The notes beneath the pieces are model-generated. The model was not told where the DNA came from, did not search any database, and saw only the letters and a program-made list of their open reading frames with translations. Shown one piece after another: positions 35,601-48,015 of a stretch of DNA of 64,000 bases. Both the position numbers and the translations under genes were made by a program. Within the stretch, counting starts at the first letter, position 1. The number at the start of each line of letters is the position of its first letter. The DNA is from Bryopsis sp. KO-2023 (Eukaryota; Chlorophyta; Ulvophyceae; Bryopsidales; Bryopsidaceae), in contig BSYQ01000012.1 in the NCBI GenBank assembly GCA_030272585.1, positions 682,001-746,000 on the forward strand, in the 5' to 3' direction.

Positions 35601-38454
35601 AACTTCCCAATTGTGGGAATGTCGAATTTCCTGTGCAAATAGTGGCAGAAATTTTCAAATTTCCTGCAGCAGAAACGACATTCACAAAAATTCCCTGCCC
35701 CCCCCCACCCTCCCTCTCCTTTCTTCGTTTTCGCTCGCTCCTGCAGTAGTGTTTTTTTTTTGTTTTTTTTTAACTTTGACTCTTTTGTAACTTCTTTCCC
35801 ATACATGGCATTCTTTCCTTCTCTTTGAACGTTGTATCTATGCCAAAAACCTGATTTTTACTAGCGTATATTGCCCGCATTTCCAAATTCCTCCCCCCTA
35901 CCCTCCAAACCCCCTTCTCCTGTTTTTTTTTTTATATAATGTTAAAACGAAACCCAAAAACGGCCTCATCTCTTAACAATTCCAAAACATATCCTTCAAA
36001 ACACTGTCCCCCTAAAACAAGAAAAAGGATATGAAAAAACACTTAAAAAAGTAAAAGAGAAACGATAAAAAAAGCAAAACACTTTTTTTGTGGGACTTAT
36101 TTTTTTTTTCTTTCTTCTTCTCCCTTTCGTTTTTTTTTCCTCCCAAACTCCCCCAGAAATTTTCCTTAAAACACCACGTCCACGATAAAATAAGTTTTCT
36201 CCTTGGAAATATGCATATATATTTTTTTTCTTCTTCTTTTCTTCTTTGTTTCTTTCCTTGTCACGACAGCAAAACAAAAGAAAAAAAAGAAAAAAACACA
36301 CACACAAGAAGACTCATATATGTGGGGAAAAAAATAAAGGAAAAAAAAATTCACACGGAAAAGAACCTTTTTACACACGACAGGAACGGTGAAAAAGAAA
36401 TGCTTTTTAAAAAAAATGTGTATATTTTCTTCTGCCTTTCGGTTAAAAAAAAAAAAAAAAGGAGTCCATCCCAAAACTCCAAAATGAAAGAGAATACAAG
36501 CATGCGTACGGCTCCCTCCCTCCCTCGTAAAAAAATGCTTTCGTTTTTTTTGTTTTTTTTTGTCCACTCTTTTTTTTTTTTTTTGAAATTACACATATAT
36601 TCTGTTGATGACATCATTTTCCAACATTTCATATTTTTTTTAAATCGGATCACTTGGGATCTCTCCAGATCCAATCGCTTCGTCAAAAAACATTTGTGTT
36701 CTGTTGAAAATATATGATATACATTTTACATATACACACACACATATATTCCTGAACTCCGTCGTGTTATTTATCATCCTTCCGGCACCAGGTTTTTTTC
36801 CTCTTTTTTTTTTCCCTTCATCTTTTACGGTCCTTCTCAAATTTTCCCTCTTTTTTTTTCTTCTTCTTTTCTTTTCCTATTTCAAAGTTGGAGTATATTT
36901 ATAGAGGGAAAACTTGGCATGACAGTGATGTCCAAGGATATTCTGGTCGAAAAGGATGATTGTTTTTTTCGAAGAGGGGACTTGGGCACCCCCAATCTCG
37001 GAGTCCCCCGCTTCTCTCTTTTTGTTTTTTTTTTCTTAAATTTTTTCTTTTTTTTTTTTGGTTGCCTTTTTTTTTCCTTTTCTTGGGTGGTCGTCTTTTT
37101 GGTTTTTTCCACCATGTGCTTGACTTGTCAAAAAGAGAAGCCGAGGCCGAAATCAAAAACTCGATCTTTGTTAAAAAAAAAAAAAAGAAAAAAGAAAAAA
37201 AAGAACTTATGTTTGGGAGAAGGAAACAGTGCTGGTAATACTAACAGCTTCGATCGAAGGATGTGTCGGTTACATCCGAAACTGATGTATATCTTCTTTT
37301 TTTTTTTTTTTTTTCGCTTTTTTTCTTTCTTTCTTTGGTGGTACACGAAATGACTCCTGATATTTTAGCGAACCCGCAGAAAAATCCACCTGCAACCAAA
37401 AAAAAAAATTCCGGTTAAAAAAAAAAAAATCAGGAGCCCAGAAAGACTGACATTCGGCACTTTTCTCTGTGTTCTGGCATTTAAAAAATATGGCTGGTTC
37501 CAAGGAGAAATGAGAAATAAATACATGATTCTAAAAATAGACGAAAAAAAAAATACAAAACAGAAGTGGAGGGTTGCCTTACCGGACTCGGCAAAATTCT
37601 CCATCCCTTCTCGTGATGTATGTGGTGACTATCAACTCACGACCACAAGGAGATACCTCGTAATTCTCCCTACGAGTCCCTGCTAAAGGGTGTTCCCAAG
37701 TGGAACTGAAACATCCCAAAAAACACACACACACACCCTCAGCTAATGGACCTTCCAGGAGAAAAAAAAAAAAAACAAACATAAACTGAGGGACAGTCAA
37801 AGTAAGACTGGGAATCCCCACAGGAGAGCATGTGCTTTAAAATAAAAAAAAAAGAGAATTAACTGAAAGCCACTCAAGCCTGTGCTTGGGCATCCCCAAC
37901 ACCATCCTGCTGCTAAAGAAATTAAACAATTAGAGCACTATCAATAAGGATGGGTGGACAGGATTGTTTGTCGGAGGAATGAAAATTCCATCTGTATGGC
38001 CATTGTTTTCACGTCTGACTGGCTCCGTGTCATTTCACACAGAAGCGTAGAACCACAGAAAAGTCCTTATACTTATTTGGACATTTTTGTTCAGCGGTGA
38101 AAAAGAACTTTTGTTCTGGTTGGTAAGTTCTATCCTTGGTCGCCACACTCACATGGATAACATGGCATTGTACTTAGTTTCGGAGTGAATTTGTATGCTT
38201 CCTGCAGTGTCGTCCCATCTGGGAATCTCAACAGTCTCCCCTGAGAGAGGTAGCTTTGCACTGAGCAATCCCAGAATCCTGGTTTTCGTTCGAAAGTGCC
38301 GACTCCCCAGCTCAACCTGGCACACCATTCACATTTGCCTTCACATTGCTTCAGATGAGCTCTGCATCTCACACATACCCTAATGCCAAATTCCTATCAC
38401 AGCCACAAGAATCCTGCCCTTTTCTGTGGCCTGTTTTCTGCACGTGAGCTCTCT
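32667..38454. other. Gene-poor, strand-asymmetric low-complexity region
   Basis: This is 5.8 kb without a supportable gene. Bases 32670-33110 (3' flank of NNT) are purine-rich. From about 34385 to 36900 the plus strand is strikingly pyrimidine-rich, mostly T and C runs such as 34497-34517. Bases 36900-37150 contain a short coding-like patch (VMSKDILVEKDDCFFRRGD) that could not be joined to anything. From 37500 composition becomes ordinary but no exon is evident. Confidence 0.55.
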
Positions 38455-39315
38455 TCAGCAGATTCCGCAGAGACACGACGCGTTTTCCCGTCCAGAAACA
38501 GTTCGGAAGTTTATTTTGGGGGTACGGACGCCTTTCCACCTCCGCTGACTAGTACGTAGCTTCGTGACCCTTTCTCCGCAGATAGAATCGGGCTCACCTC
38601 TCACCTTCAGGTATTTTTCCATGGAGCTCTTCATAACGGCTTTGCTTATGTCCAGAACGCGACACAAGGATTTCAGCTCCCGCGTACGGTCCCACGACAC
38701 GACCCACTTCCCAGAAAGCAAGGTGAGTCTGCTCTCTGGGTTCGCCAGAGACGTCCCGACACTTCCGACGGCTGGTGTGGAGTTCCGTATCTGTTCCGCA
38801 ATATGCATGAGTCCCCTCCCTTTTCCTTCCACGTCTGCCGCTCGACACAACACCACGTCGCTGTCCTCGCGAACGTGACCCCTGCCCAGTTCATCCCCAG
38901 AACTATCTCCAGAGTCGTGTTCCGGGGAGATTTCACCACAAATCCCTAGCTCTGAGGTGGCGGGAGAGATTTCGTTCCGCTCCGCTTCAGCGCGAAGTCT
39001 CTCTTTCCACCCAGCGAGCGCATTTGCTTCCGCGTTTCCGAGTTTCGCAACAGGGGGATCTTCCTTCAGCTTCAGTTTTTCGAGGTTCAAGCTCGAGGGG
39101 GGGCAACAGGATTCTTGATCCAGCCAAGCTGTAGATCTGGCGGAGTCTGCCACCATCCTGTCGCGCCCCCGGAAAAGGGGGTTACGAGCCCACTCTGAAG
39201 ACGCTTTGTCTTTTTCACAAAGGACGTCTTCACCCTCGACGCCTGGTTGCCCCAAGCAGTTATTTCCTACGCTAAGTTCCATTACCCATTCCCCGGTCAC
39301 GATAGGGTCCGCCAC
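38455..39315 (-). CDS. Exon of an unidentified Ser/Glu-rich protein
   Basis: An open frame of 286 codons begins just after a good 3' splice site (pyrimidine tract plus CTTAG) and ends at a TGA at 38455. No ATG opens it, so it is an internal or terminal exon entered in phase 1; the upstream exon was not found with confidence. The N-terminal two thirds are acidic and low-complexity. The C-terminal part (LLSGKWVVSWDRTRELKSL, then VLDISKAVMKSSMEKYLKV) looks folded. It faintly resembles the opening strand and helix of lipocalin-like or fatty-acid-binding domains of algae; this is only a hint. It may belong to a gene starting beyond 39500. Confidence 0.45.
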   Translation of the reverse strand: MADPIVTGEWVMELSVGNNCLGQPGVEGEDVLCEKDKASSEWARNPLFRGRDRMVADSARSTAWLDQESCCPPSSLNLEKLKLKEDPPVAKLGNAEANALAGWKERLRAEAERNEISPATSELGICGEISPEHDSGDSSGDELGRGHVREDSDVVLCRAADVEGKGRGLMHIAEQIRNSTPAVGSVGTSLANPESRLTLLSGKWVVSWDRTRELKSLCRVLDISKAVMKSSMEKYLKVRGEPDSICGERVTKLRTSQRRWKGVRTPKINFRTVSGRENASCLCGIC

Positions 39316-40385
39316 TAAGCGAGCAACGGGGGGGGGTTAGGCGGGAGAATCCTTGCTGGATGTGCATCGTTCCTGTAAACAACACTTCGACGGTTGCTGG
39401 GTGGAATCCTACCACTGATGACCCATTATTTAAAACTGCCCGTGAATTTGAAGCGTTAGAAGACCGAACCGGCACACCGTGGCCGATCATTTCCGTTCCT
39501 AGCATTTGTCGTTGCGCTTTTGTCAGAATCCGTTTTTGACAGGGCTGCGCGCGCGCGTTCTTTGTCCGGGCAAGGTGCCCGGACATACCGCCTTGCAGAT
39601 ATTAGTCAAGAGAAGGGATGGCGGTGCACGCATCGGCGCCTGCCCAAATCAGAATCGGAAGTTGTCAAACGGAGGCATCTGCTGTGGGATGTCGGTGCGA
39701 GGATGTGGGGTGCAGGTTCATTGTGCGCTTGTGGACACGAGCCCACCCAATCGATCGCTGTGGACCATTATCAATCGGATTTTTTTCGTCTATATTCCAT
39801 TTCAATGAACTCGAGTCTGTAATGTGGGGGACACCCTCAGGAGAGGCAAACTTAAACAGCAGCCCTATGTTTTTTTATATAGCATATATCCACACACCCT
39901 GCTCATCGATGGATTAATTAACCACCAGCTCGATCAGTTCTTCCCAACTCTTTTCATCATTTTCAACAATCATTACAGACAGGGAGGAAAAAACCTGTTG
40001 GCTTCCTCCACCATTTTCAAAAAAGTGCAAAATAGTTCCAAGGTTCCTTTTTCTCTGCCAACGAAAACTATGATAACGAAAACAATGATGAAGTGAGATA
40101 GTCACTGGAAAGTTTCCCCCAACTGAACATAAGTCTATCTTTCCTTCAGAAAAAAACCATTCTACCCTCAACCCCCAGAAAAAAGGGGGGATTTCCTTTG
40201 CTACCAAGTTTACGGGAACGTTATTTGCATCTCTGGTTTTCCCCTACAAAAACCTAGGACTGGGACTTGGTGACCAACAGGTGCAGCAAAATCTGAAGGT
40301 CAGCGTTGTATTCGGTCAAGACCGCCGAAAACCGGTTCACTCTCATTCAATCAAACTCGTTCCCGCTGGGTCCATCACCCCAGCC
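39316..40385. other. Spacer between the orphan exon and the CHRD gene
   Basis: Part of 39316-39600 may belong to an upstream exon of the minus-strand gene at 38455-39315. The remainder is the 3' flank of the CHRD gene. Nothing else is supported. Confidence 0.4.
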
Positions 40386-40880
40386 TCAATATTTCTTAAA
40401 AAGCTGACCCCTCACTTCGCCATCCATGTTCAGCGCCGTATGCAAGTTTATGTACACCCCCTTGTTCAACAGGTCATCGAGCAGGTCTCGAGGAACGGTC
40501 CACACCCCGGTCAACACTCCCGAGTTGAACCGGCTCGGGCACTCGCCCAGGAGAGACGGCGCCGGCGCCCCGCAGATGGTCTGCACCACGGGTCCGTTCA
40601 CACCTTTAACCCCCATGTGGAAGTGGGCGTTCACCAAGGGTCCGCTGAAGTGGGCATACGTGATCCTGAAATTCAGCTTCGCGTTCTTGAACTTGTCGAA
40701 GTGGAGAATCGCGAAAGCGCTCGCTCTGGCGCCACTTGGAGTATCGTTCGACACGCCTCCAACCTCTTGTTCCGGCGTCAACTTCGACTTGAGGATCGTT
40801 TTCCCAGCGGCAGCGGGGGAGATCAAACACGTCCCAGCGACGACGAGAAGGCACAGCGCGTATTTCGTGCGGGTATCCAT
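40386..40880 (-). CDS. Secreted CHRD-domain protein
   Basis: This is a single-exon gene of 164 residues. The ATG at 40880 opens a signal peptide (YALCLLVVAGTCLISPAAA, cleavage near residue 25). The rest is one CHRD domain, the beta-rich module named after chordin and found in many secreted microbial and algal proteins. It begins LKSKLTPEQEVGGVS and continues with ASAFAILHFDKFKNAKLNF, VNAHFHMGVKGVNGPVVQTI, FNSGVLTGVWTV and the closing GVYINLHTALNMDGEVRGQL, where the conserved His of the second HxH-like strand is present. It is likely extracellular or in a vacuole; the substrate is unknown. In-frame codons lie upstream of the ATG, but the hydrophobic leader right after it decides the start. Having no intron is unusual for this window. 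Confidence 0.88.
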   Translation of the reverse strand: MDTRTKYALCLLVVAGTCLISPAAAGKTILKSKLTPEQEVGGVSNDTPSGARASAFAILHFDKFKNAKLNFRITYAHFSGPLVNAHFHMGVKGVNGPVVQTICGAPAPSLLGECPSRFNSGVLTGVWTVPRDLLDDLLNKGVYINLHTALNMDGEVRGQLFKKY

Positions 40881-42644
40881 TTTTATCACTGACTCCGAGC
40901 GTCTTTCAATCAATTCCGATGACGTCCTGTTCGTTCTGTGTGCTCTCTTGTTTTCGATCCTATTGGACGAAGGCAAACGAGCGCAAAAATACACGAGTCG
41001 TTTTCTTTACGAGGGAAAGCAGCGCGAAGCGCTGTTTTATACTCCCCCCATCCCTCGCGCCACCTGTCTTTTGGCGCCTCGCGTGATGGATGGGCAACAC
41101 AAAATCTCCTCGTGGTAGATGACGCCATCACCTCATATCCAAAAACGGAACCCACTCAGTAACCCCATCAATCAACAGAGAACCGGACGAATTCTGATGG
41201 CCTCACAAAACCATGTCCGGACTCCCAGTGGACACCTTCGTCCGGAAGCTTTGCTTCGATGGGAGCAAACCCCACCCGCGCCTCGTGCTGGCCATCCTTG
41301 CTGCAGGTGTAAGCCGTAAAACCCAGCAACGGGTCGTTGCGGCGCGCGCTGGCTGGGCGGTGGGTACAACCGACGGGAAAGCTAAATAAAACACGTCCGC
41401 CGAGCGGCCTCCGCTGGATGCCAGGAGCAGGCCGCCGCACTACGGGTGAGCGAACTCCCTTGTTGATTGAACCACCCCGACGGAGAGACGGAGATCCTCG
41501 CGCGACACTGGGGCTGCGATTGCCGCCTGATTAGTGGTCGGGTCGGTTATACGAGGCCGTACCGATTTCAGAAAGATTTGACTCAGTCGATTGTTGGGGA
41601 GCCCCCCCCCCCCCTCACCCCCTCAAATCCCATATGTCGTGGGGGGTCGAATTGCAAATCTGCGTCGGGAGGCTCTGCTTTCTGGCCTCACCCAAGCGGA
41701 GAAGAGCGCCTTCCGGGAAGGCGAAACTCCGGGTGAGAATATGCTCGACCCATCCCCATTCGCGACATCAACCCCACCAGCTCTGGCCACGATGATTCGT
41801 AAGTTGGGGACGGCTATTCGTACGAAAAAGGCACCGTGGTTTTCTACTCAAACGTTGTGTGAAAGAGAAAGCGCTTGTAAGGGTGGATATGTGTCAGCTG
41901 AGGCCAGAAGTGCTGGTTGGTAGTAAAACCACTGTCAGTCGCCGGGTTCAGCTTGGCTGTGGGGTTTCTGCTTCAGTCGAATGGAGCTCGTCCCGCTGAA
42001 CTCAGCGTTTGTCTGGATCTCCTCGTTTTGTGCTCGCGGGACGCGAGCCGAGGTTTTGAGTGCGATAGAATATTTTGGTCGCGTTAGGTAAAGTCGTTTA
42101 CGTTTCATATCGTCGGGCTCCCGACCAAGAGTCGTATAACGGGGGGGGGGGGGGGGTTCCAGCTTTTTTGGGGGTTCCCCCCCCTCTTGCTGGGGTGGCG
42201 AGCGCGAGGCGCGAGTTTTTTTTTTCTCTTTTTTGGGGTTTGGGTGTTGTGTGAGTGTTACACCATTATCCTTGCACACACACAGAAATATTGGAGATTG
42301 AAGTTTTGGGGAAAGGGGGGGGGGAGGTATCAGAGAAGGGGGTTCTGCTGATGTGGATACTTCTTAGCATAAACAATTGGAAAGGCACCACTGATTAATA
42401 TCTTGGATTTTGAAATGAAAAATCAGAGGGAGGGAGGGAGGGTTACCTACCAAATTTCAGTCCACGGTGCAATAACCTAGGTTCTGCAAAATTTCTTGGG
42501 GGCAATTTCTCTTTTCTTTTTTCCATGCACAACTTTTTATTATTTCCTTGCACAAGGTGTAGAAATTGCTGGTGCTAGATGGGGTTTGGATTGTCAATTT
42601 ACCCTTGGGGTGTTTTTTTTTGTTTTTTGTTTTTTCCTGCAGAT
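40881..42644. other. Spacer with one possible terminal exon
   Basis: Bases 40881-41130 are the GC-rich promoter region of the CHRD gene. Bases 41168-41300 hold a possible minus-strand exon, listed separately. G and C runs occur near 41600-41620 and 42140-42160, and a GGGA repeat near 42428-42441. Nothing else is supported. Confidence 0.45.
41168..41300 (-). CDS. Possible 3'-terminal exon, unidentified
   Basis: A frame running KDGQHEARVGFAPIEAKLPD and GFVRPSEFVRFSVD to a TGA at 41168 has coding-like codon structure. It follows an acceptor-like CTTACACCTGCAG. No upstream exon was found between here and 42600, and the plus strand also has a short open frame (from ATG 41197) with a donor-like site. 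No function is assigned. Confidence 0.3.
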
Positions 42645-43946
42645 ATGCTTGGGTGCAGCACAAATAAATCAGATGCTGCCGAGGTTGTTGACGGGGACGA
42701 TGGGGGTTGGATCAGGTCGCTGCCCTTCTTTTACAGCGACTGCTTGACGACCCTGCAGTCGCACTGCAGGCCCGCGTTCTGGACAGGGACGTCCGACAAT
42801 CCGGTTGGGCCGCGGATGTTGGCGGTGTCAATGTTCTGCAGTGATCAAACTTCTGAGGATGACGGTAGGCGCGATCCACGGGAGAGGAAACAGGATGCGG
42901 TTGTTGACAAAGGAAGCGAAGAGAATCAAGGGGACGGATCCCTGGCCCGTTCCCGCTCAAATAAATCCAAAAGACGTCGACCGGAGCGGTCCAAGTCGTC
43001 ACCGCATCCGCAGAGGGCGGCCCTCAAAACGGACACCGCGAGGAACTGGAGTCAGCAAGGGAGGGAGAATTCGACGGCCACCCCGACGCCTTCCGCGACG
43101 CCGACGCCGCGTCTCATTCAAACGCGATCCGTGGAGCTGCGGAAGCTGGGCGACTTGGCGTCGACGTGGCTGGACTCGGTCGCCGCCGAGGAGGAGACCG
43201 TGTTGTCCAGAGTGGATAACTGGTTGGCGAGCACGCATGGGACGCTGTGCAGCGATTCGCGGTGCAACTGCGTGGACACGGAGTTTTTGATGGCGACGCA
43301 CGTTTTCGGTTCGCCGCACGCGGAGACTCAGGCTTCGTCATCCATAGAATGCGGTTGGGACGCCTTCATCGAGTCTGATCGGCTGGAGACGATTTGGGGG
43401 GATGCCGATTGGGACGCGGATGACGAAATGTCTTCTTCTGGGGACACCGGTCGGAACGTGCGGATTTGCCGCAAGCTGTTCGCCACATCGCAAGCGAGCT
43501 CGGTCCGATCGCCCCAGAAAACCGACGTGGAGTCGTGTTTGGACATCGCGGAAGGCAAGACGGAGGGTGGGGACACCGAGATCACCAGAATCGAAATCGC
43601 TTCCTCCTCCTGCAGCAGCGAGTCTGACGGGGTCGATTTCATGAAAGAAAACCACCACCACCACCACCACCACCAGCCCCACCCCCAGGATGAGAGGAAA
43701 ATCGATGGCGGCCAGGAGCCGAGTTTACAAGGAGTGGGAAAGAAGAAAAGAGATCAAGCGAAAGCCAGCCGCCGATTCGGTTGGCTGGTTATGAGTTGCT
43801 GTCGGGGAGGGGGCAGATCAAGTGTTTTTAGCGAAGAAGAGTCGTTGCAGCAGCAGCAGAGGAGAGATGACGACTGTAACACGCTTTGTGGAAGGAAAAA
43901 AAAAAAGAAAACGAAACAAAAAAAAGAAAAGAAAAAACAGGGTTGA
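42645..43946 (+). CDS. Low-complexity acidic protein with His-run and Lys-rich tail
   Basis: A single open exon of 433 residues begins MLGCSTNKSDAAEVVDGDD three bases after a good acceptor (TTTTTCCTGCAG), so a 5' UTR intron or an upstream coding exon is likely. A more ordered middle part (VELRKLGDLASTWLDSVAAE, then VDNWLASTHG, about residues 155-205) lies between charged regions rich in Ser, Asp and Glu. Near residue 340 are seven or eight consecutive His, then RRFGWLVMSCCRGGGR, a Gln run and a tail of Lys encoded by an A-rich tract. The strong third-position GC of the body supports coding. No domain was recognised; a nuclear or cytosolic regulatory protein is possible. Confidence 0.55.
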   Translation: MLGCSTNKSDAAEVVDGDDGGWIRSLPFFYSDCLTTLQSHCRPAFWTGTSDNPVGPRMLAVSMFCSDQTSEDDGRRDPRERKQDAVVDKGSEENQGDGSLARSRSNKSKRRRPERSKSSPHPQRAALKTDTARNWSQQGRENSTATPTPSATPTPRLIQTRSVELRKLGDLASTWLDSVAAEEETVLSRVDNWLASTHGTLCSDSRCNCVDTEFLMATHVFGSPHAETQASSSIECGWDAFIESDRLETIWGDADWDADDEMSSSGDTGRNVRICRKLFATSQASSVRSPQKTDVESCLDIAEGKTEGGDTEITRIEIASSSCSSESDGVDFMKENHHHHHHHQPHPQDERKIDGGQEPSLQGVGKKKRDQAKASRRFGWLVMSCCRGGGRSSVFSEEESLQQQQRRDDDCNTLCGRKKKKKTKQKKEKKKQG

Positions 43947-45136
43947 AAAAAAAAAAAAAAGAAAAAATTGATGTCTGAAAAACAAAAGCGAGGTGGATGA
44001 CTACTTTTCTCGGCCCACAAAAAAAGAAAAAAAAAAAGATGTGGGTGGATGTCTTTCTTTTTTTTTTTATTGTTTTTTTTTTCTCCTTTCGGAATTCTTT
44101 TTTTTTTTTCGTTTTTCTTTTTCCTTTCTTTTTTTTTTCGAAACGTTTTTTTTCTTTTTTTTTTCTTTGCTTATAGAATATAGTTTCTTTATCCCTTTTT
44201 TTTTTTTTCGTTTGATTAGCAGATTCCAGCCACATAAAACTGAGCGGAGTTCGGCACGTCGTTATGGTACTGTGGGTTGGGTCACCCAAGCACCAGGGGT
44301 TATGGGGGGAAAATCCAAAAAAAAAAAAAGAAAAAGAAAAAGAAAAAATCACAACAATATTTTATAAAAGAAAAAGACTGCAAAAAGTTAACCAAAAAAA
44401 AAAAAAAAAAAGACCACCAAATTTGAAAAAAAAAAGCCAAAAAAAAACAAAAAACAGAAAATTTGGAAAGGATGGGAAAATTAAGTCTATTGAAGTCTTT
44501 TGGCGTGTGCCGCCGTGTGTTTGGTTTTTAAAAACCTTTTTAAATAATCGTCATTGGACGACAAGTAACGCTGGAAAAAAAAAAAGAAAAAGGATGGATG
44601 TGAGTTTTCGGGGGACATTTTCTCGTCTGCGGAGGAGGTGTTTCAGAAAAAAAAAAAGAGTGAGAGTGTGAGAAAGAGAGTGGGAGAGTGGGAGAAAAGT
44701 GAGAGGGGGAGTGAGAGGGAGGAGGGCTTTTTTGTCATAGGAGGGGCCCCTGTTTTCTTTTTTCTTGTTGGTTGGTTTTCAGGGTTTTTGTAACTTAGAT
44801 GGGAATTGCGGGGGGAGAGGGGGTTAAATGGGTTTTAAAAGGGGAGGGGGGGGAGGGGGGAGTTCAGAGTGTTTAGCGCACGGGGGTGGAAAAAACTGGG
44901 CAGGATCGGAGATACACTTCGCTGCGTTTTTGGTTTTGGTTATGATATATATTTATATACATGAATGAAAAAACAAAGAGAAAAAAAAGGAAAAGAAAGG
45001 CCTGGTCCAAGGTTGGTTATGTTTTCCGGGATGCGGTGGTGATGATGCTCGTGATGTTGATGATGACGATGTGGGTCGAAATGCACATCTTAACCATTCA
45101 ACATGCAGTTTTGATGACGAGGATTGATGTTTGGGG

Positions 45137-45172
<36 letters not shown>

Positions 45173-48015
45173 GGAGGGGGGGAATTTAGAATGAATCCAG
45201 GAGAAGGGAGGGGGGGGGGGGTGGGGGGGGGGGGGAGAGAAAGAAGATAGAACAATGTATTTTGACATGCATTCTTTTGGGCGAGGAAAAAAAAGGGACG
45301 ATGTTGATTAGACAGATGCAAGTTCATGCATGCATGCATGCATGACATGCGGGTGGGCGATTAAAAAAGAAAAAAATGATGATGTCTTTTTTTTTGTTGT
45401 GGGTTTTTTTTTCTGCATCATTATTTTTTTTTAAACATATATGTACGATGGGGGTGAAGGAATGCATTTTTGGAAAGAAAAAAAAAAAAAGTTGATGATG
45501 ACTTTGCGGGGTCGGGAAAACATATTCATTGCATATCTTGTCCGAAAAAGGTTTAAAAAAAAAAACACAAAGATATGCGAGAGCTGACATAGGTTTCTTT
45601 CTTTTTCTTTTTGTTAATTAATTTGAAAAAAAAAAGGGAGGGGGGAGGGGGGGGGGGATGCACATACACACACCGGCAAGACTTGATTGTTTTACAGCGA
45701 CGATGAATTTTCTTTGAACATATTTGGGATGGACATTTGACGATGAGAGTGTCATGAAAAGCTAGCAATGGATTTCAAGAAGGAGGAAAAAAAAAAGGCG
45801 GAAAAAACAGTAAAGGGGGGGAAATACCGTTTTAGAAAAAAACAAAAAAAACCAAAAAGAAAGAAAGAAAGAAAGAAAGAAGCGCCAAGAAAAGAAAAAA
45901 CAAAAACAAAAAAGAAAAACTTCTTTGACGAAAATTAACGACATCATTTATATCTTGGGCATCGACAGGAAAAAAAAAAAGGAAGAAAAGAACACATGAT
46001 ACAATGGATTTTTTTTCTTTTTCTTTCTTGCTTTTTTTTGTTTGGTACAGGTTAGACCATGGGTTCGATATTTGGAGGGATGACTAAAGGGGTTTTGTTT
46101 TTTAAAAAAGTTGCGGGTGACTTTGGGGGGGGGGGGTTAAAGCTGGAAAAGAGAGGAGTGGAAAAAAAAAGAAAGGAGAAAAAAAAATGAATCAGGAAAC
46201 CTGATTTAATACTTATTTGTTGTGGATTTGAGCTTTTTGCCAAAAAAAAAAAACGTAGAAAATTTTCCCTCCCCCGACCAGAACAGAAAAAAAAAATAGA
46301 GGGATCAAGAAACGAGGGTGGTTTGTTTGTTTCTGTTTCTTTCTTTTCTTCTTGGGAAGGAGCTTCTTTTTTTTTTTTTTTTCGTTCTGTTAATGCAAAC
46401 AATTTAAAAAGAAAAAACAAAAAACACATCTGGAAAATCCTTCCAACGCTCTTTTTTTTTTTCTCCGTCCAATCGCAAGCAGATTAGCATAGATATCGTA
46501 GCTCTTTTTTTTCTTTTTTCATCTTTTTCTCCCCATCGAGAAGGATACGCAATCGATTAAAAAAAAAAAGGACAAAAACAAAAACAAGAACAAAATTGTG
46601 TGTTTGTGTGATGCTTTTTTTTTGTCCCGTTTGTTTGTATGGAGCTTTTCACATGGAGAGACAGTGGAAGGCTTTTTCTTTTTTTTAAACAAAAAAACAA
46701 GAATCAATGAAGGAAAAAAAAATGAAGGAAAGAACAGAGTGCCATTATTCTCTGTATTCTCTGTTGGTTTTTTTTCCATCAGGTGTTTTTCATTTCATTG
46801 TAGGGGTTGTTTTTGGGAAGAAAACACAAAAGGACTCATGCAAGAAAAATGAGTCCGGGTGGTGCAGAAATTTAGCCAACCTCTAACCATTAAGAGAATT
46901 TGCATGGATCCTCCAATATGTTTCAGTAATATCACACCAGAGAATCACTCCAAAGATTAAGAAATATACACATAAAAAAAAATTAAGATCCTGGCTTATA
47001 TTTTTTTGTTATTTCATTTTTTTTTTCACCTTCCCAAGCCGCAAACAACTTTTTTTTTCTTCTCAGCTTGGTGATTATCTTTTGGTCAAATTCTTCCAGA
47101 TAAAAAAAAGAAAAAAAAAACACATTGTAGAATGGCATGAAATCACGTCTCTTGAAATTCTTTCAAAGAAAAAACAGCAGGATGGTACTGTCATTGGGGA
47201 CTGAAGGTTTTCAGATTGCTTTTACTCTCGATTTTTTTTTTTTTCATTTACTTTTGGGAAATGTGTGGGGAAGCTTACAGAAACAAAAAATAAGGGAAAA
47301 TATATATATCAATATACAAAGATGTCCACACATATGGCTTGTGTCAGCCAAAAAAAAAAGCAATTTTTCCTGGCTATTTATTTTTTTTGGGGGGGGATTT
47401 GGGTTGAAAATGAAAACACATGATATTTCAGGATATTTTGTTCAAGGTAGTTTTTTCTTATTTTAAGAAAAAGGGGAGGTCTCTGGCAATTCTGTGTCAC
47501 TGCTAAAGAAGAAATAAAAAAGTCCTCTGTTTTTTTCTGACAGGAAAAGAACCATGCTCCCCTGGCCATGTTTTTTGTTTTTTTTTCTTCTGTTGTTTCC
47601 GTTGCTTGTCCTTGTAGACTGGAGGTGTTGGGCTGGTTTGTCTGAGCAACACCACAATACATTTGAATCTGTAATGTTGCCCAAGACACTTCAAAAATTG
47701 TAGTTGGGTAACTGTAACAGACTCTCTTCCCTATGTTCTGGATCGATTCTCTTCTTCGATGCAGTTTCATCGATTGCCCCAGCAGTGGTGGTTGGCGACC
47801 ATATGCATTTGCCTGGATCCTCTCTTTCCACAAAAAAAGAATTGAATTCGGATTGGTATGGTTTTGTCTTCGTGGTGAATATTGATTCCATTCGAGTTTT
47901 ATTTTATTTTTTGTCTTGATTATCTCCATAATTCAGCCAAACCAACAAGGTATATATATGCATATATGTATACATACAAACACTGGTGTTTTGGTGATGT
48001 CACAGTGTTTTTGAA
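43947..48015. other. Gene-poor homopolymer-rich spacer
   Basis: Four kilobases hold no supportable gene. They contain long A/G-rich tracts (44270-44740, 45180-45250, 45780-45910), a (TA)n array (45140-45167), a CATG run near 45326-45345 and many T and A runs. The purine bias on the plus strand is opposite to that of 34.4-36.9 kb. Confidence 0.55.

Noticed and set aside
36919-37130. Small gene starting near 36919
   Set aside because: The coding-like part is only about 35 residues before it runs into T-rich low complexity, with no exon to join.
40386-40994. Earlier start of the CHRD protein at the top of the open frame
   Set aside because: The signal peptide begins right after the ATG at 40880, and an Arg-rich extension in front would bury it.
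42805-43682. Alternative frames on both strands over the acidic protein exon
   Set aside because: They are shadows of the 433-codon frame, which alone runs the whole length and follows an acceptor site.
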